Shown one piece after another: positions 1-11,100 of a stretch of DNA of 64,000 bases. Position 1 is the stretch's first letter; each line of letters opens with the position of its first letter. The stretch comes from Tubiluchus corallicola (lineage: Eukaryota; Priapulida; Priapulimorpha; Priapulimorphida; Tubiluchidae): positions 141,001 through 205,000 of the forward strand of contig JAQGDQ010000405.1 of assembly GCA_030141605.1 (NCBI GenBank). Direction: 5' to 3'. The notes beneath the pieces are model-generated. The model did not search any database. It saw nothing but the letters and a program-made list of their open reading frames with translations, and had not been told where the DNA came from. The translations under genes and the position numbers were made by a program.

Positions 1-869
1 TCTAAAGCAAAGTCTAACAAGAAATAAAAACACCAATGAAGTAAACATGGCCATAAAATTCATTCTAGACGTTTTGGCTGTTCTAGCAGCCATCCTAATT
101 CTATTTATCAAGGAAACTATTATTGCTACTGATAAGCCTGATCTTAGTACACATGGTAGTTCTATCCTGCTGTTTGTATTCTAATGTTGTTGTGTATGAC
201 CACAGTGGACTGGCATAATTAATTAATTATTACTTAATTAACTTGTTGTTTTGCTGTTGTTGTAATAACAGTTATTATTAGCATCTGGATTATTGTGGTC
301 TGCAGGTGTTTCTTTCATAATATTATTTTTTAAATTTTTTTTTCGAGACTTGCCTTTATTACATCTATGTCAAACTTATGGTTTCTTCAACATTCCCTGT
401 AGGCACAGGCAACATTCATTTTTTGTGATCTCTTACTGTACAAGTGTATGGCTTCTGTAGAACTTTATTTGTTTTGTGTGTAGTTTTTATTAGTTTGATC
501 TTGTTTGTACCATGTGATTTGTTGCTGCTTTATCTCTCATGGTGGGTTTTCATTCTGTTATTGTTTATTATTAGTATCCCAACTATGACAGCCAAAACAT
601 GTAGAACAAATTTTATAGCTATGTTTGCTGTTTCATTGTTTTTATGATTTCTTATAATATTACTGAATATAATGTCCATTGTTAATTAGTGACAAAGCAC
701 TTTGATATTATAAGCATAAGTTATGATACTGTATGACAGCCATAAGCAAAAACTGATGAGTGCCGACTTTTTAACTGCCTTTTTCCGATGCACCATTCCA
801 TGCGAATTGTGCGTGCAAGCAGTGGTCTAGCATGGGCAGGGCTATTGGAGCGGCTGCCTTGGATGCAAA
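1..869. other. No confident gene; AT-rich flank
   Basis: No conserved domain was recognised here. A short reading frame at 47-184 begins with an ATG in a good context and encodes a hydrophobic, signal-anchor-like segment, with a possible splice donor at 165. It has no recognisable partner exon and may be chance. It could in principle be an upstream exon of the thioester gene, but nothing in the sequence links them. Confidence 0.4.
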
Positions 870-1262
870 ATTTCAATGACAATCCACACTGTACCACATG
901 ACCAGCATCACATCACATCACATCACCCCACCCATACCATACCATTAATACCATGCCACACCACACCACCTATATTATACCACATCCACCAAACCATAAA
1001 TCATATCACCCATACCATTCCACCCCACCACACTACACCACAACACCCACACAATGCAACGCCATGTCCACCTCGCTATGCCATCTACAGCACTCTACAA
1101 CAAACCACACACTACAACATTAACCCACACTTCAGTCACCACATACACTACACCATCTAACACCATACGGTGATGATGACCCTGATCATGACGACGATGA
1201 TGACAATGAAAATTACACCACCAACAAAGACATCACAACAGCATAGGAAAACTACTCAAAAC
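870..1262 (-). mobile_element. Diverged Helitron-like unit B (CA/GT-rich)
   Basis: A run of CAC/CCAC-rich sequence is followed by a GATGATGA-rich block and an ACATCACAACAGCAT stretch. On the minus strand this gives the same order as the GT-rich units at 21830-22474 and 23300-23972: a GCTGTTGTGATG-like segment, a CATCATC block, then long GTGGTGT tracts. The Helitron 3' end (hairpin plus CTAG) is not clear here. Boundaries are approximate. Confidence 0.5.
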
Positions 1263-1270
1263 ATTTTGTA

Positions 1271-1691
1271 TTTGAGAGACTACTACTGCGAAAAGTAAAA
1301 GAAAATCATTTTTGAGTAGTTTGTAAGAAAAATATCTGTAAGAAAAATCATAACAAGATAGAGCAAACCAGTTTTGAACTTAAAAAAGAAACAAAGCAAT
1401 TAATGATAAAGCATTCATTAATAAAGACACTGAATAACAAGAAATGAACTTACATCATGGCTGTACTAATCTTGATAAATAAATGGTTTAACTGAGACGA
1501 ACAACAACAACAACAACTTTCTTAGCCAAGAACAGACTGCCAACAGACAAGGTAAATTTGCTGTGTCAGTAAAGCATGACATAAAGAAGCCAAGTCAAGA
1601 CGTACATGAATGCAGTTTAAAAGAGAGAAAGAGCATGGGGGTGCTTAAGGAATAAGTGTACACTAAAGTAAATAAGCTAAAGTCCTTCACA
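1271..1691 (-). mobile_element. Solo LTR of the BEL/Pao family seen at 5840-12134
   Basis: About 420 bp aligned along its whole length with the two LTRs at 5840-6246 and 11727-12134. Shared segments include the opening GAGAGACTACTACT, the CATCATGGCT block, the ATAAATGGTTTAACTGAGAC block, the CAACAACAACAACT run and the closing CCTTCACA. It is flanked by a perfect 5-bp repeat TTGTA (1266-1270 and 1692-1696), as expected for a BEL target duplication. No internal region is present, so this is a solo LTR left by LTR-LTR recombination. It is clearly older than the full element. Orientation is given to match that element. Confidence 0.9.
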
Positions 1692-1950
1692 TTGTACAAA
1701 GCTGAAATTGTATACTGTGATAAATGCTGTTAGACCCATCCACTAATGATCAATAATACATAGACATTCTATATAGTTTTTGTTTAGTGTATATCAAATG
1801 ATAATGGACTGATTGATACAACCCACATGTACAATCTGCAACACAGTAGAGTGACAGGTGATGACAATACTAACAGCCACATATTTTCAGAAAGAGAGAG
1901 ACAATAGCCATTTCAAAACTGTGCAGCACTAGGGGGGGGCAGTAAAAAAA
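1692..1950. other. Non-coding, nothing recognised
   Basis: AT-rich sequence between the solo LTR and a Helitron relic. No open reading frame, repeat or RNA gene was recognised. Confidence 0.5.
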
Positions 1951-1954
1951 ACTT

Positions 1955-2456
1955 TAAAATGTGCTCTTTCCATTTCGTTTAGTGGACATCTCTCCTAACA
2001 AAGTCTTCACACCTTTATACAGCTTCTTCCTCTTTCCGAGAGTGTGTTTATTTTTTCCCAAAGTACCCAAACAGTCACACAGATCGATTTTTCTGGAGGC
2101 TGTTTCTGCAAAATTTGGGCGGATTAATCCAGGAAAACTCCCACTGCAGGCAACAGTAGGCTTGGCACGAATTCTAAATTGCCCAACTATACCCAGCATT
2201 GAACAGACTCTCCAGCCATTATCAGTACTATTTCCCGCACGTTCCTGTTATCTAGAAGTAAGATGTATAGGTTTTGCGAAAAGGGTGAAAATTGTCATTT
2301 TTGGAGGTATTTGGTGCCTTGTTCCTTCCGGTGGCCCTGATTGAAAAAATAAGAACTCGTTGGGACCACACTAGATCAAGAACTTTCATCTGAAATATAA
2401 ATCACCGAAAATAGTGTCGTCGTTAGAGCTACAGTCATGGCAGTTATATATATATA
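1955..2456 (-). mobile_element. Diverged Helitron-like unit A
   Basis: Read on the minus strand, this stretch follows the order of the better-preserved units at 22476-23299 and 23973-24817: a TA-rich run, a gtcg-rich block, GATCTAGTGTGGTCCCAACG, a GGAGGAAC-like block, CCAAAAATGACAATTTT, an AGTTTGGGCAATTTAGAATTCG-like block, and the Phe/Gly-rich former coding tract. The open frames on both strands are remnants of this repeat, not genes. The 3' hairpin and CTAG end are missing. Confidence 0.65.
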
Positions 2457-3475
2457 TATGTTACAGGCAAAGTGTGAAATCGGGTAGCCTATAGAATGCC
2501 CAGGCATTTTATACAATGCCAAAACAAATCAGGTAATGTGACTAAAACAGGTCATTTTACACTTTTCCTAGGCATTATATACAATGCAAAAGTTTCTTTA
2601 GGCAAAGTATGTGTTTCTTAGATTTTAAGTATATGTTTCTTAGGCATTTTACAGAATGTTGAACAAATTTCAGTTAATATAAAATAAAACAAATGTTCAG
2701 TTGTTCTAATGCAATTTTCCTAGGCATTTACGTAATGCCAGTTTTATTTTAGGGAATATGTCAAGTTGAACCAGGCGATGCTTCAACGTACCTGCAAATT
2801 TGTTTGATTCGTTGGTTGGCTTTTTCTCCTGTCTGAGAATTCTGTTGTTCCTCTTCTATGGTGGACAGAGAGTGAAAATGAGAAAGAGATGCAAGCCTTA
2901 TAGTCTGATGTGCAGGCTACATTTCATAAAACACTGTCAAGCATGTGGTTTAATTTGTTGCACATCAAATTTCTATTAATAACCGCTTCTTTTTCCATGA
3001 CAATACCAGTCATAGCCATTTAAACTATGCACAACATGCAAAATTGTATTTATGCAAGCTCTAAGGCTTGCATCTAAGAAGACTTAAAAAAATTGACTTA
3101 ATGAATATGTGCATAGTGCTAAGCCTGTTCCTAAGCACAAACAAATTTACGAAAAAAATCGTAGGAAGTTGACTGCATTTGGCCGAGGTCTTAATTGCTA
3201 GCTATATAAAGTGATCCACCTGATTGAGCAGCATTTATGCATGCCATACAATGCCTAGGTAATGTAAAAAATATCTAGTAATGGGTGGATTGAACACAAA
3301 TTCTGTTAATTTTTTGCCAATGTCACTTCACACATTTTATGTAAATCCTAGTTATTATAAGAAACAACTAGGTACAGAGAGTGAGTAAGTCGCAGGAAAA
3401 AGATTTATTTCACACTTTTTCCAAAATGCATGTATAGGTATTATATTCTAAATTTTACACATTGCCTGTAACATA
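2457..3475. mobile_element. MITE with TA duplication and 12-bp terminal inverted repeats
   Basis: TGTTACAGGCAA at 2459-2470 is the exact inverse of TTGCCTGTAACA at 3462-3473. Both ends abut TA, which suggests a Tc1/mariner-type target duplication. Similarity extends inward (GTGTGAAAT against ATTTTACAC). The left part contains several small palindromes of the form GGCATT-N5/6-AATGCC (near 2503, 2570, 2643 and 2724, with an inverse near 3243). No transposase frame is present, so it is non-autonomous. Confidence 0.75.
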
Positions 3476-4891
3476 TACACAAACATATACAGATAACACA
3501 ACTATGTAATAAGTAATACTTGAGCTTATAATATAATATAATGATATAATATATATTACTATATGTTGTGATACGTAGCGAGCTGCACTGTGGCACCTCT
3601 GCAGCACTTCAGTAAGTGCAACAGTTAACACACCTTCAGAGTTTCAGCATCTTAAGCATGAAAGTTACAGAAAACTGAAAGTAGTGGGTAGGATCAAAGC
3701 ATGTCGGTAAAATACGTGTGTGCTCTTGTGTGTACGCAAACTTCGACAGGCTTGAAAAGTAGCGAATGTTAAGTTTAAAAGATTCCACTCAACACCAAAT
3801 ATTAATGAATCTCGTGCACATTCATGTTGACGCGTGTTGATTTTAAACTAGTTTTTACATGGGTAGCTAAATACCTGTTACTTTATATTCAGATACATGA
3901 TTCAGATTGTGATAAGTTTTAGCAATATTCAAGAAATTTGAATCCTTTGTACTTGCAAAGAAAAGCATCCACCCAGCCAGGATGTTATTTGCAGTGTTAG
4001 CTTAGCAATAGACATCCAGTATCGTATGCGATAAAGTTTCAGAAATCATGAGAGTTGTTTCTGCCCTTATGTGGCCAGATTTCCTAATTACTAGCATTCT
4101 CAATGAGTCAGTTATGCGTGCTAGTTATTATGCATTGAATGAATTTTCACCAGTTTGCTATAGCTGTACAACTGAAACATGTTGATTTACATACATTATA
4201 GGATTCGTGGAATGGTAGCTGGCACAACAGCTGTACAAGAAGGTTCTTTAAATTTAAATTAATTAAAAGATATCGTAGAAATACAATAAGTCAAAGAACA
4301 TTGAATAGTCTAACACTATTGGCTATTGAAAGAGATTTTGACATAAACTTCAAACTGTGATGGAAAAATTTGCTTTCATTAAAAGATTTTAAATGAATTT
4401 GTGTATAATGCATTTTACTTTAATTACATTAGTATTTTTCTTAAAATACAATATATGTACTTAGGTTGAGGAAGGGGTGCCAAAGTTAAACTTACCTGGG
4501 GCGCTTGCTACCCACTCTCTACCACTTTTTACCCAAGTGAAAATTTGATATAAGTTTATGGCTTCATTTCGTGATCATTGGTATGAGTCGCTGTTTAGTG
4601 GTGCTCCAAAATAGCAAGACACATTGCCAAGTAATGTGCCATTCTTTTGTATTTAGCAGTGCATAAAAGAACCTACACTTACCATGGCCTTTTTACTACT
4701 GTAAATTATATGCACCTTGAAATTTGTGCATAAGCGTGTCCTTGCAAAATTCGCATACATTTCCAGCATGCAGTAATTTTACGTCTTACGGTATGTTGGA
4801 CATTTTATCTGTTGTTTTTATTCAAGCAAGCTGTTACCTCACAATATGTTTAATTAAATTAGTAAATATTAACATACGGTTAATTTTCAAG
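3476..4891. other. Intron-like sequence upstream of first recognised exon
   Basis: AT-rich DNA with no domain-bearing reading frame. The exons encoding the N-terminal macroglobulin domains of the thioester protein should lie 5' of 4892, but none was recognised here. They may be beyond the window or too diverged to see. Confidence 0.4.
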
Positions 4892-5103
4892 GACGCAGGC
4901 ATGGTTGTCATGTCAGATGCATTTGTTTATGGGTTAGACTCTGAGGAATTGATGATAACAGGGCTTGGGTCGCGAATTGGTCCAGGTAAAATGCCTCCGA
5001 TCTCATTGAGGCAAATGAAGGGAAAAAAGACAACGGCAGAAGAAAAAAGAGTAAGACATATTTTTCCGGAAACCTGGATGTGGATAAATGCTACAACAAA
5101 AGC
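4892..5103 (+). CDS. Thioester gene exon 1 (of those seen): A2M domain
   Basis: Acceptor ...TTTTCAAG, donor GTAAGT; ends in phase 2. It opens with DAGMVVMSDAF, the DxGLvvxtD start typical of this family's exon after the bait region, and ends with VRHIFPETWMW, the FPETWLW signature. A basic KMKGKK-like linker lies between. Its last split codon joins the lone first base of exon 2 across a 7.3-kb intron that holds the BEL element. Confidence 0.88.
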
Positions 5104-8100
5104 GTAAGTGGAGGGTGTACAATATAAAGATATAAGGTTTGATTACAGCGTTATTAACTAGGCAAAAGTATTCGACTAAAAGTAAAAGCCCAGCCTCATC
5201 AACAGTTTTCCATCAAAATTTAAAGAACATATTCTGAAATATTTTGGCCTATTTTGTAAAATAATCAATGTATTTGTAATACCGTATTTTCCCGTGTATA
5301 AGAGACCCTTTTTTGCTCAGAATTTTCACTTTAAAAATAGGGGGTCTCTTATACATGGGAGTAAGTCTTTTCAATAAGATGCATAAATTGTGACACTAAT
5401 GATTTTAAAGAAATAAGTGCTCTACAACTGTTTTGCGTGTCGCGTTCGACTATGAAGCGGTTGTAAGCAATACAAGCATCGTGACACAGGCATTATCTCC
5501 TCGTTTTCTCTTTTCCTGTTACAGGTTTGCAGGTACGCACTTTAATATATACCAGTACTCTTTTTCTACAACACATTAACTGGTTTTATTTTGTTTTCAG
5601 TACCGCACTGAGTTGAAAAAAGTTGTACTTTACCCTCTAAAAATGTCCGTCTGAAAAAACTTTTTTCCAGAATTTTTGCCTAAAAATTGAAGGGGTCTCT
5701 TATACACAAGGGTCTCTTATACACGGGAAAATACGGTAATTAGACTAATTTACATGCAATACTTGCTTTCTCTGTCTGCAGTCAACAGTTTTCGGATCAC
5801 ACGACCGTCGGCTTGTGATATTATCGCAGGAACACTGATTGTGAGAGACTACTACTTCATGATGCCCAAAGTCAAAAAAATTCATGTTTGAGTAGCTTTA
5901 TTACGTTTTATCTGTAAAACAAATCATAACAAAATATGACTAACTAATTTGAGCAAAAAAGGAAACAAAGAAATTAATAATAAAGTGAGACTGAATAATC
6001 AAAATAAACTTACATCATGGCTCTACTACTCTTGACAAATAAATGGTTTAACTGAGACAAAACAACAACAACAACTCTCTTAGCCTAGAACAGACTGCCA
6101 ACTAGCCAGGTAAACTAGCTCTGTCAGGAGAGCATGACAGAAAGAAGCTAAGTCAGGACATACGTACATGAATGCAGTTAAAAAGGACAGTATAAGGGGG
6201 TTTACAGAATGAAAGAACACTGAAGTACAACCTAAAATCCTTCACACCGCCCCCTTAAATGCGACTTTAATTACAAGAGCATTTACCAAATTGAGTTTAC
6301 AACAGAAATTACATGTGTCCTTCAATTAAACATAATTGATTAACATGTCGTCTTAGAATGCCAGAAGCTGTCTTCAATGTTGCAAACCGCACCAAACCAT
6401 CTTCATCAGGACTGGCTACTACTACTCTGCCTAGAGCCCAGCTGCTTCGTGGAGTCTGGATGTCTTTAATTAGGACGATGTCACCTTCTTGGATGTTTTT
6501 CTTGGCTCTGTTCCATTTAGACCTTTGCTGGAGCATAACTATATATTCCTTCTTCCACCTTTGCCAAAATATGTTGGCCATATGTTGAATGTGGCGCCAT
6601 CTTCTTGAGTACACATCACAGTCGGTGAATTTTCCAGGTGGTAGAGTAGGACCATTGCGCAGTAACAGCAAGTGATTAGGAGTCAGAGGTTCGCGTCATC
6701 TGAAACTACAGAAATCGGACGACTATTAGGATATTCTCAACCTGACAAAAATATGTGTGTAATGCTTCATCATCTATGGTGTGCTTGTCCATGATAAAGG
6801 TAAGTGTTCGTTTTACACTCTTTATCAGCCGCTCCCAAACTCCTCCAGTGTGTGGAGACTGAGGAGCATTAAATCGCCATTCGATTACCTTTTTTGTAAT
6901 GCCTTGGAAATGTCCTCATTGTTCCACTGCTCGATCGATCTCTTCAGTTCACGATCTGCTCCAGTTAAATTAGTGCCACAATCAGATCGCAGCATCTTGG
7001 GTTCGCCTCTTCGACAAACAAATCTTTGGATAGCATTAATTAAGGAGTCAGTTTCCATTGTATATAGCCAACACTGCCATCTTTCTTGGATACAACTGTC
7101 CAATTCATCATCCCAAGACTTCCTGTGAAGTACAGTGGCTTCCTGAAAGAGAAGTTTTCCTCGAACAACATAGGGAGATAAGAAGCCCAGGGGATCATAC
7201 ACCGAGCATAAAATGCTCAACATTCCTCTTCTAGTGTAGGGTTTCTGCTTGAGCTTGATTTTGACATAAAAAACGTCTCTGTGCATGTCCCACTCGACTC
7301 CTAAGACTCTCTCTCTAGGTAAATTGTCGTAATGCAAATCCAAGGTTTTGACCGATTTTCCACGTTTCTCTGCTGGTATGCTTTCCAAGACTTCTTTCTT
7401 GTTGCTCAGCCATTTGGTAAGGTTGAAACCACCTTCAGCTAATAGTGAAGTCATTTGATGAACTAAGTTACAAGCAGCTTCCACAGTATCAAGTATCAAC
7501 CGACTTTAAAAAATCATCGATGTAAAAGTTCTGTTCAACAGCCTGGGTTATTTCCTTGTCGTACTTGTCTTCATTGTCAGTGACTGTGCGTCCAAGGGCA
7601 AAAGAAGAGATACTGGGAGACCATACGCCTCCAAAGAGATGAACTGTCATCCGATAAACTTTTACAGTGTCTTCCAGATTTCCGTCTCTCCAATATAAGA
7701 ATCTCAGTGGCCTGACACGGACCTGGTAAAACATGGCTTTAATATCTGCCATGACAGCGACGCCCTCCAGACGAAAGCGTATAACAACTCCTATGAGCTT
7801 GCTAGTCAAGTCAGGACCTTGCAAGACAACGTCGTTAAGTGAGACTCCATTAAACTTGGCCCTGCAGTCGAAACCAATGCGAGTTTTATCAGGCTTGTTG
7901 ACATTAAAAACTGGGAAATGAGGGATATACCATATCTTCCCCATGACGCCTGAATCTTCATCAACTTCTTCAGCATATCCACAAGTTAACAGATTGTAGT
8001 TTCTGCTGAATACTTTTTGTGCAGTTCTGGATGTTTAGAAAGTCTGATCTTCAAACTTGATAGTCTGGATTCAGCCATTGGTCGATTATCCTCCAAATTT

Positions 8101-11100
8101 GGATCGTGCTCCTTAAAGGGAATGGCTAATTGATAATGGTTATCAGCAGTTTTTACTATACTATTTTCCCAGATTTTTAGTGCACGCTTGTCTTGTTTTG
8201 AATGAGTTACAGTTTCATCATCGTCATTGATGCATCTCTCCAATCTCCAAAATTTTTCAACCTGTGTTGACAGTATGTGATCATTGTCTATGTCAACGTG
8301 AGCGTAATTGGCTATGTAACATAATGATTGGCGGCCGCCCCCTATGGGCCCATTTAAAGTCCATCCGAGTGCAGTTCTGATGGCATAAGGATCCATTGGC
8401 GAAGAACCAAGTCTCACCTCAAGAGGTGCCAAGGCAACCGGTACATCCTGTCCAATGAGAAGCATGACACAGTTAAAGTCTACATCAGGAAATGAGAGGT
8501 CACTGAGATGATCTAAAGTGGACAAATCAGTCTTTTTAACAATACTCTCTGTGAGGCTTGGAAAGGCATCTATTGCATAAACTGTATTCAGTTTAATAGC
8601 TTCTTTGGCCTCTCCACAGTTGTTGCCTCTTACTGTAAGAGAAATTTTCTCAACTGATGTAGTCTGCTTCCGACCTAATGTGGAAAGCGTCAACGATGTT
8701 TTATGTCCTTTTAGACCTAGTAGCTTCAAAAGTCTTTTACAGCAAAATGAACGATTGCTTCCCCCATCCAGAAAAGCATAAGTAGATATGGACTTTGTGC
8801 TGCCTTCAGACGTAACAGTTACGGCGACAACTGGCAAAACAATTTTTTCCTTTATAGAAAGTGCAGATGATGCACATACTGTGGCATCAGCTTCCATTGC
8901 CTCACTGGTTTGTGTGCCCTTTTGCTTGTTTGCATCTGATGGCGTCCAACTTTCCAACGCTGCATGGAGTAAGTCAGAATGCCTTCTTTTGCAATTGGCT
9001 TGATTGCATCCTTGTCTTCGACACTGCACTGCTCTATGTCTGCCTGGATTTAGACAATTGAAACAAAGATGTTTTTCCTTGACGTATTTGAGACGAGCAT
9101 CATCTGTCATTTTCTTGAATTTTCCACATGCTCTAAGATGGTGATTTTCCTTACACATCAGACATGTCTTTGAAGCTGGCTGGTCAGGTCTCTTCTCTTT
9201 ACTTGGAGTTACAACTGAAGAACTCGAATAGCTGACAAAACTGTTTACGGGATCCTTCCTGTTTTTGTAATGTTTGGCATTATCGCTGCCTCGCTTACTG
9301 ACCTTTCGAGTGTCAGACAAGCAGCCATACACAGGATGAGACATCTCTTCAGAAACTTCTTGAACAAAGTTCTTTACATCAAACATGTCAGGGTTCCTAT
9401 GTTCTAATCTTGCAGTTTGAGTAACCTTAGTCTGCCATCTGCTTTGATATTTGTATGGTAGCTTTTTGATCGCGTGCAAGATGTTTGCTTGAGTGTTAAG
9501 CTCCCCGAGACTATTCATTGACCATAGTGTCTCTATACAACTATTTAGCAGATCAGAAAAGTCACGTAATTTCTCTGGTTCACTTGGCATAATGCTTCCA
9601 AACTCTTTTAGTTTGTTTACCCAGGCTTGTGTTATGATGTAGGGCTGGCCAAAGCGTTCTGCCAACAATCGCTTAGCATGGGCATATGCAGTGTGTGGTT
9701 CCATATAGTTGCACCTTTCAATGACTTGCTTAGCCCTGCCTGTGCACAATTGTAGTAGACGACTAAACCTTGCAGACTCATCTGTAGTATAACACTCTAT
9801 GCTAGCTTCTAGTCTTCTCATAAAACGCCAGTAATGTAATGGATTGCCATCAAAAACTTCAACTTCTACTTTAGGCAAATGTAGTGTCTGGTAGATACTA
9901 TTCTGCTGTCTTTGACCTTCCATCATAAAGTTGATCATAGCATTGAGGTCAGGATTGTGTGATGTGGACGGCTCATCCATAATATTAGCTGCAAATCTGG
10001 GAGTAGAACCCTCCATATGAATATTGTTGCCGTTCGTTGGAGATGCACGATGTGGAATAAAATGTGGAGCCATTGCACTCAAGTTTCTCATCTGTCTACT
10101 GGGAGGCATATTTTCAGAGCGATTTTCATGTTTGAATTTTCGAAAATCATGCATGAGTGGTTGTACACGTGTCTGATATATATGTCTCCAAACATCTACA
10201 TAACGAGAAAAATGAGATGCTTCATGGCGACGCAGCACGTCCATATTCATCCAAGGCTTCTGCTGACCAATAAAGTGTACTACCTTGACATCTCTTTCAA
10301 ACTGGCGCATTGCAGGAATGTAACCATATCTTGCATCATCATCAACATTGACCATATTGTAAGTATATGGAAGATGTTTGTCGAAATCGCCTGCCCATTT
10401 ACGGAAAAACATATTCAGCAGTCCCTGATCACCTCCATCAAAGCTACCATTTTGACAAGCAAATGCTACTAACTGTTCATATGTTGTCACATCCGGCTTA
10501 AACACAAAAACACCAGAATTGAATAAGTCCGGCCAGCCAACATCAGGAGCTGCGGATAATTCCTGCCTCTGAAATAAATCATCTATGTTTGCCATAACCA
10601 AAGTGTCAGCATCAAGGAAAACACATTTACTAAACTGTGTAAGTTTCCAGCAATGCAGTTTCGTGAAACTCACACCCAGCTCAGGTCGTCCCAATGCACT
10701 TAGATTTCCATGATCCAAACTGTCAATGATGTCAAAGGTCTCCACCTGATCAAAAGTCTTTTGAAGAAGAGCCTTCATCTGGACAGTCACATCAGCAGAT
10801 ATCATGATTACCAACTGTCGTTGTGTGCCAGTCTGCTTCAATGAATTGGCAAGTACCAAAGCAGCTGTTGCATACTGATCGTTGGTTGCTAGCGTAACAT
10901 AAGCCTCGTCTACTGATATTCTATCACACAATGAAGACTTCTTAAACCATTCTGTCACTTTAGTTTACTTGCAACTTCGTCAACCTTAACTTTAAAACTT
11001 TTCTGGCTTGCAGTCAGTTTATGAATATCACTTCCCAAATTACTCTCATTTTCAAGCCGCTTTTGCTTCACTTTTAGTGCTTGCAGTTTTAATTCACATT

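Noticed and set aside
47-184. Signal-peptide exon of the thioester gene
   Set aside because: Hydrophobic and with a possible donor, but the family needs several hundred residues between it and exon 1, and none of that was found in between.
870-1260. Tandem-repeat array such as CRISPR
   Set aside because: No constant repeat-spacer pattern; it is CA-rich simple sequence matching Helitron unit B.
10143-10913. Host glycogenin gene
   Set aside because: It is in one frame with Pao Gag and protease, lies between paired LTRs, is intronless and has no start codon of its own, so it belongs to the retroelement.
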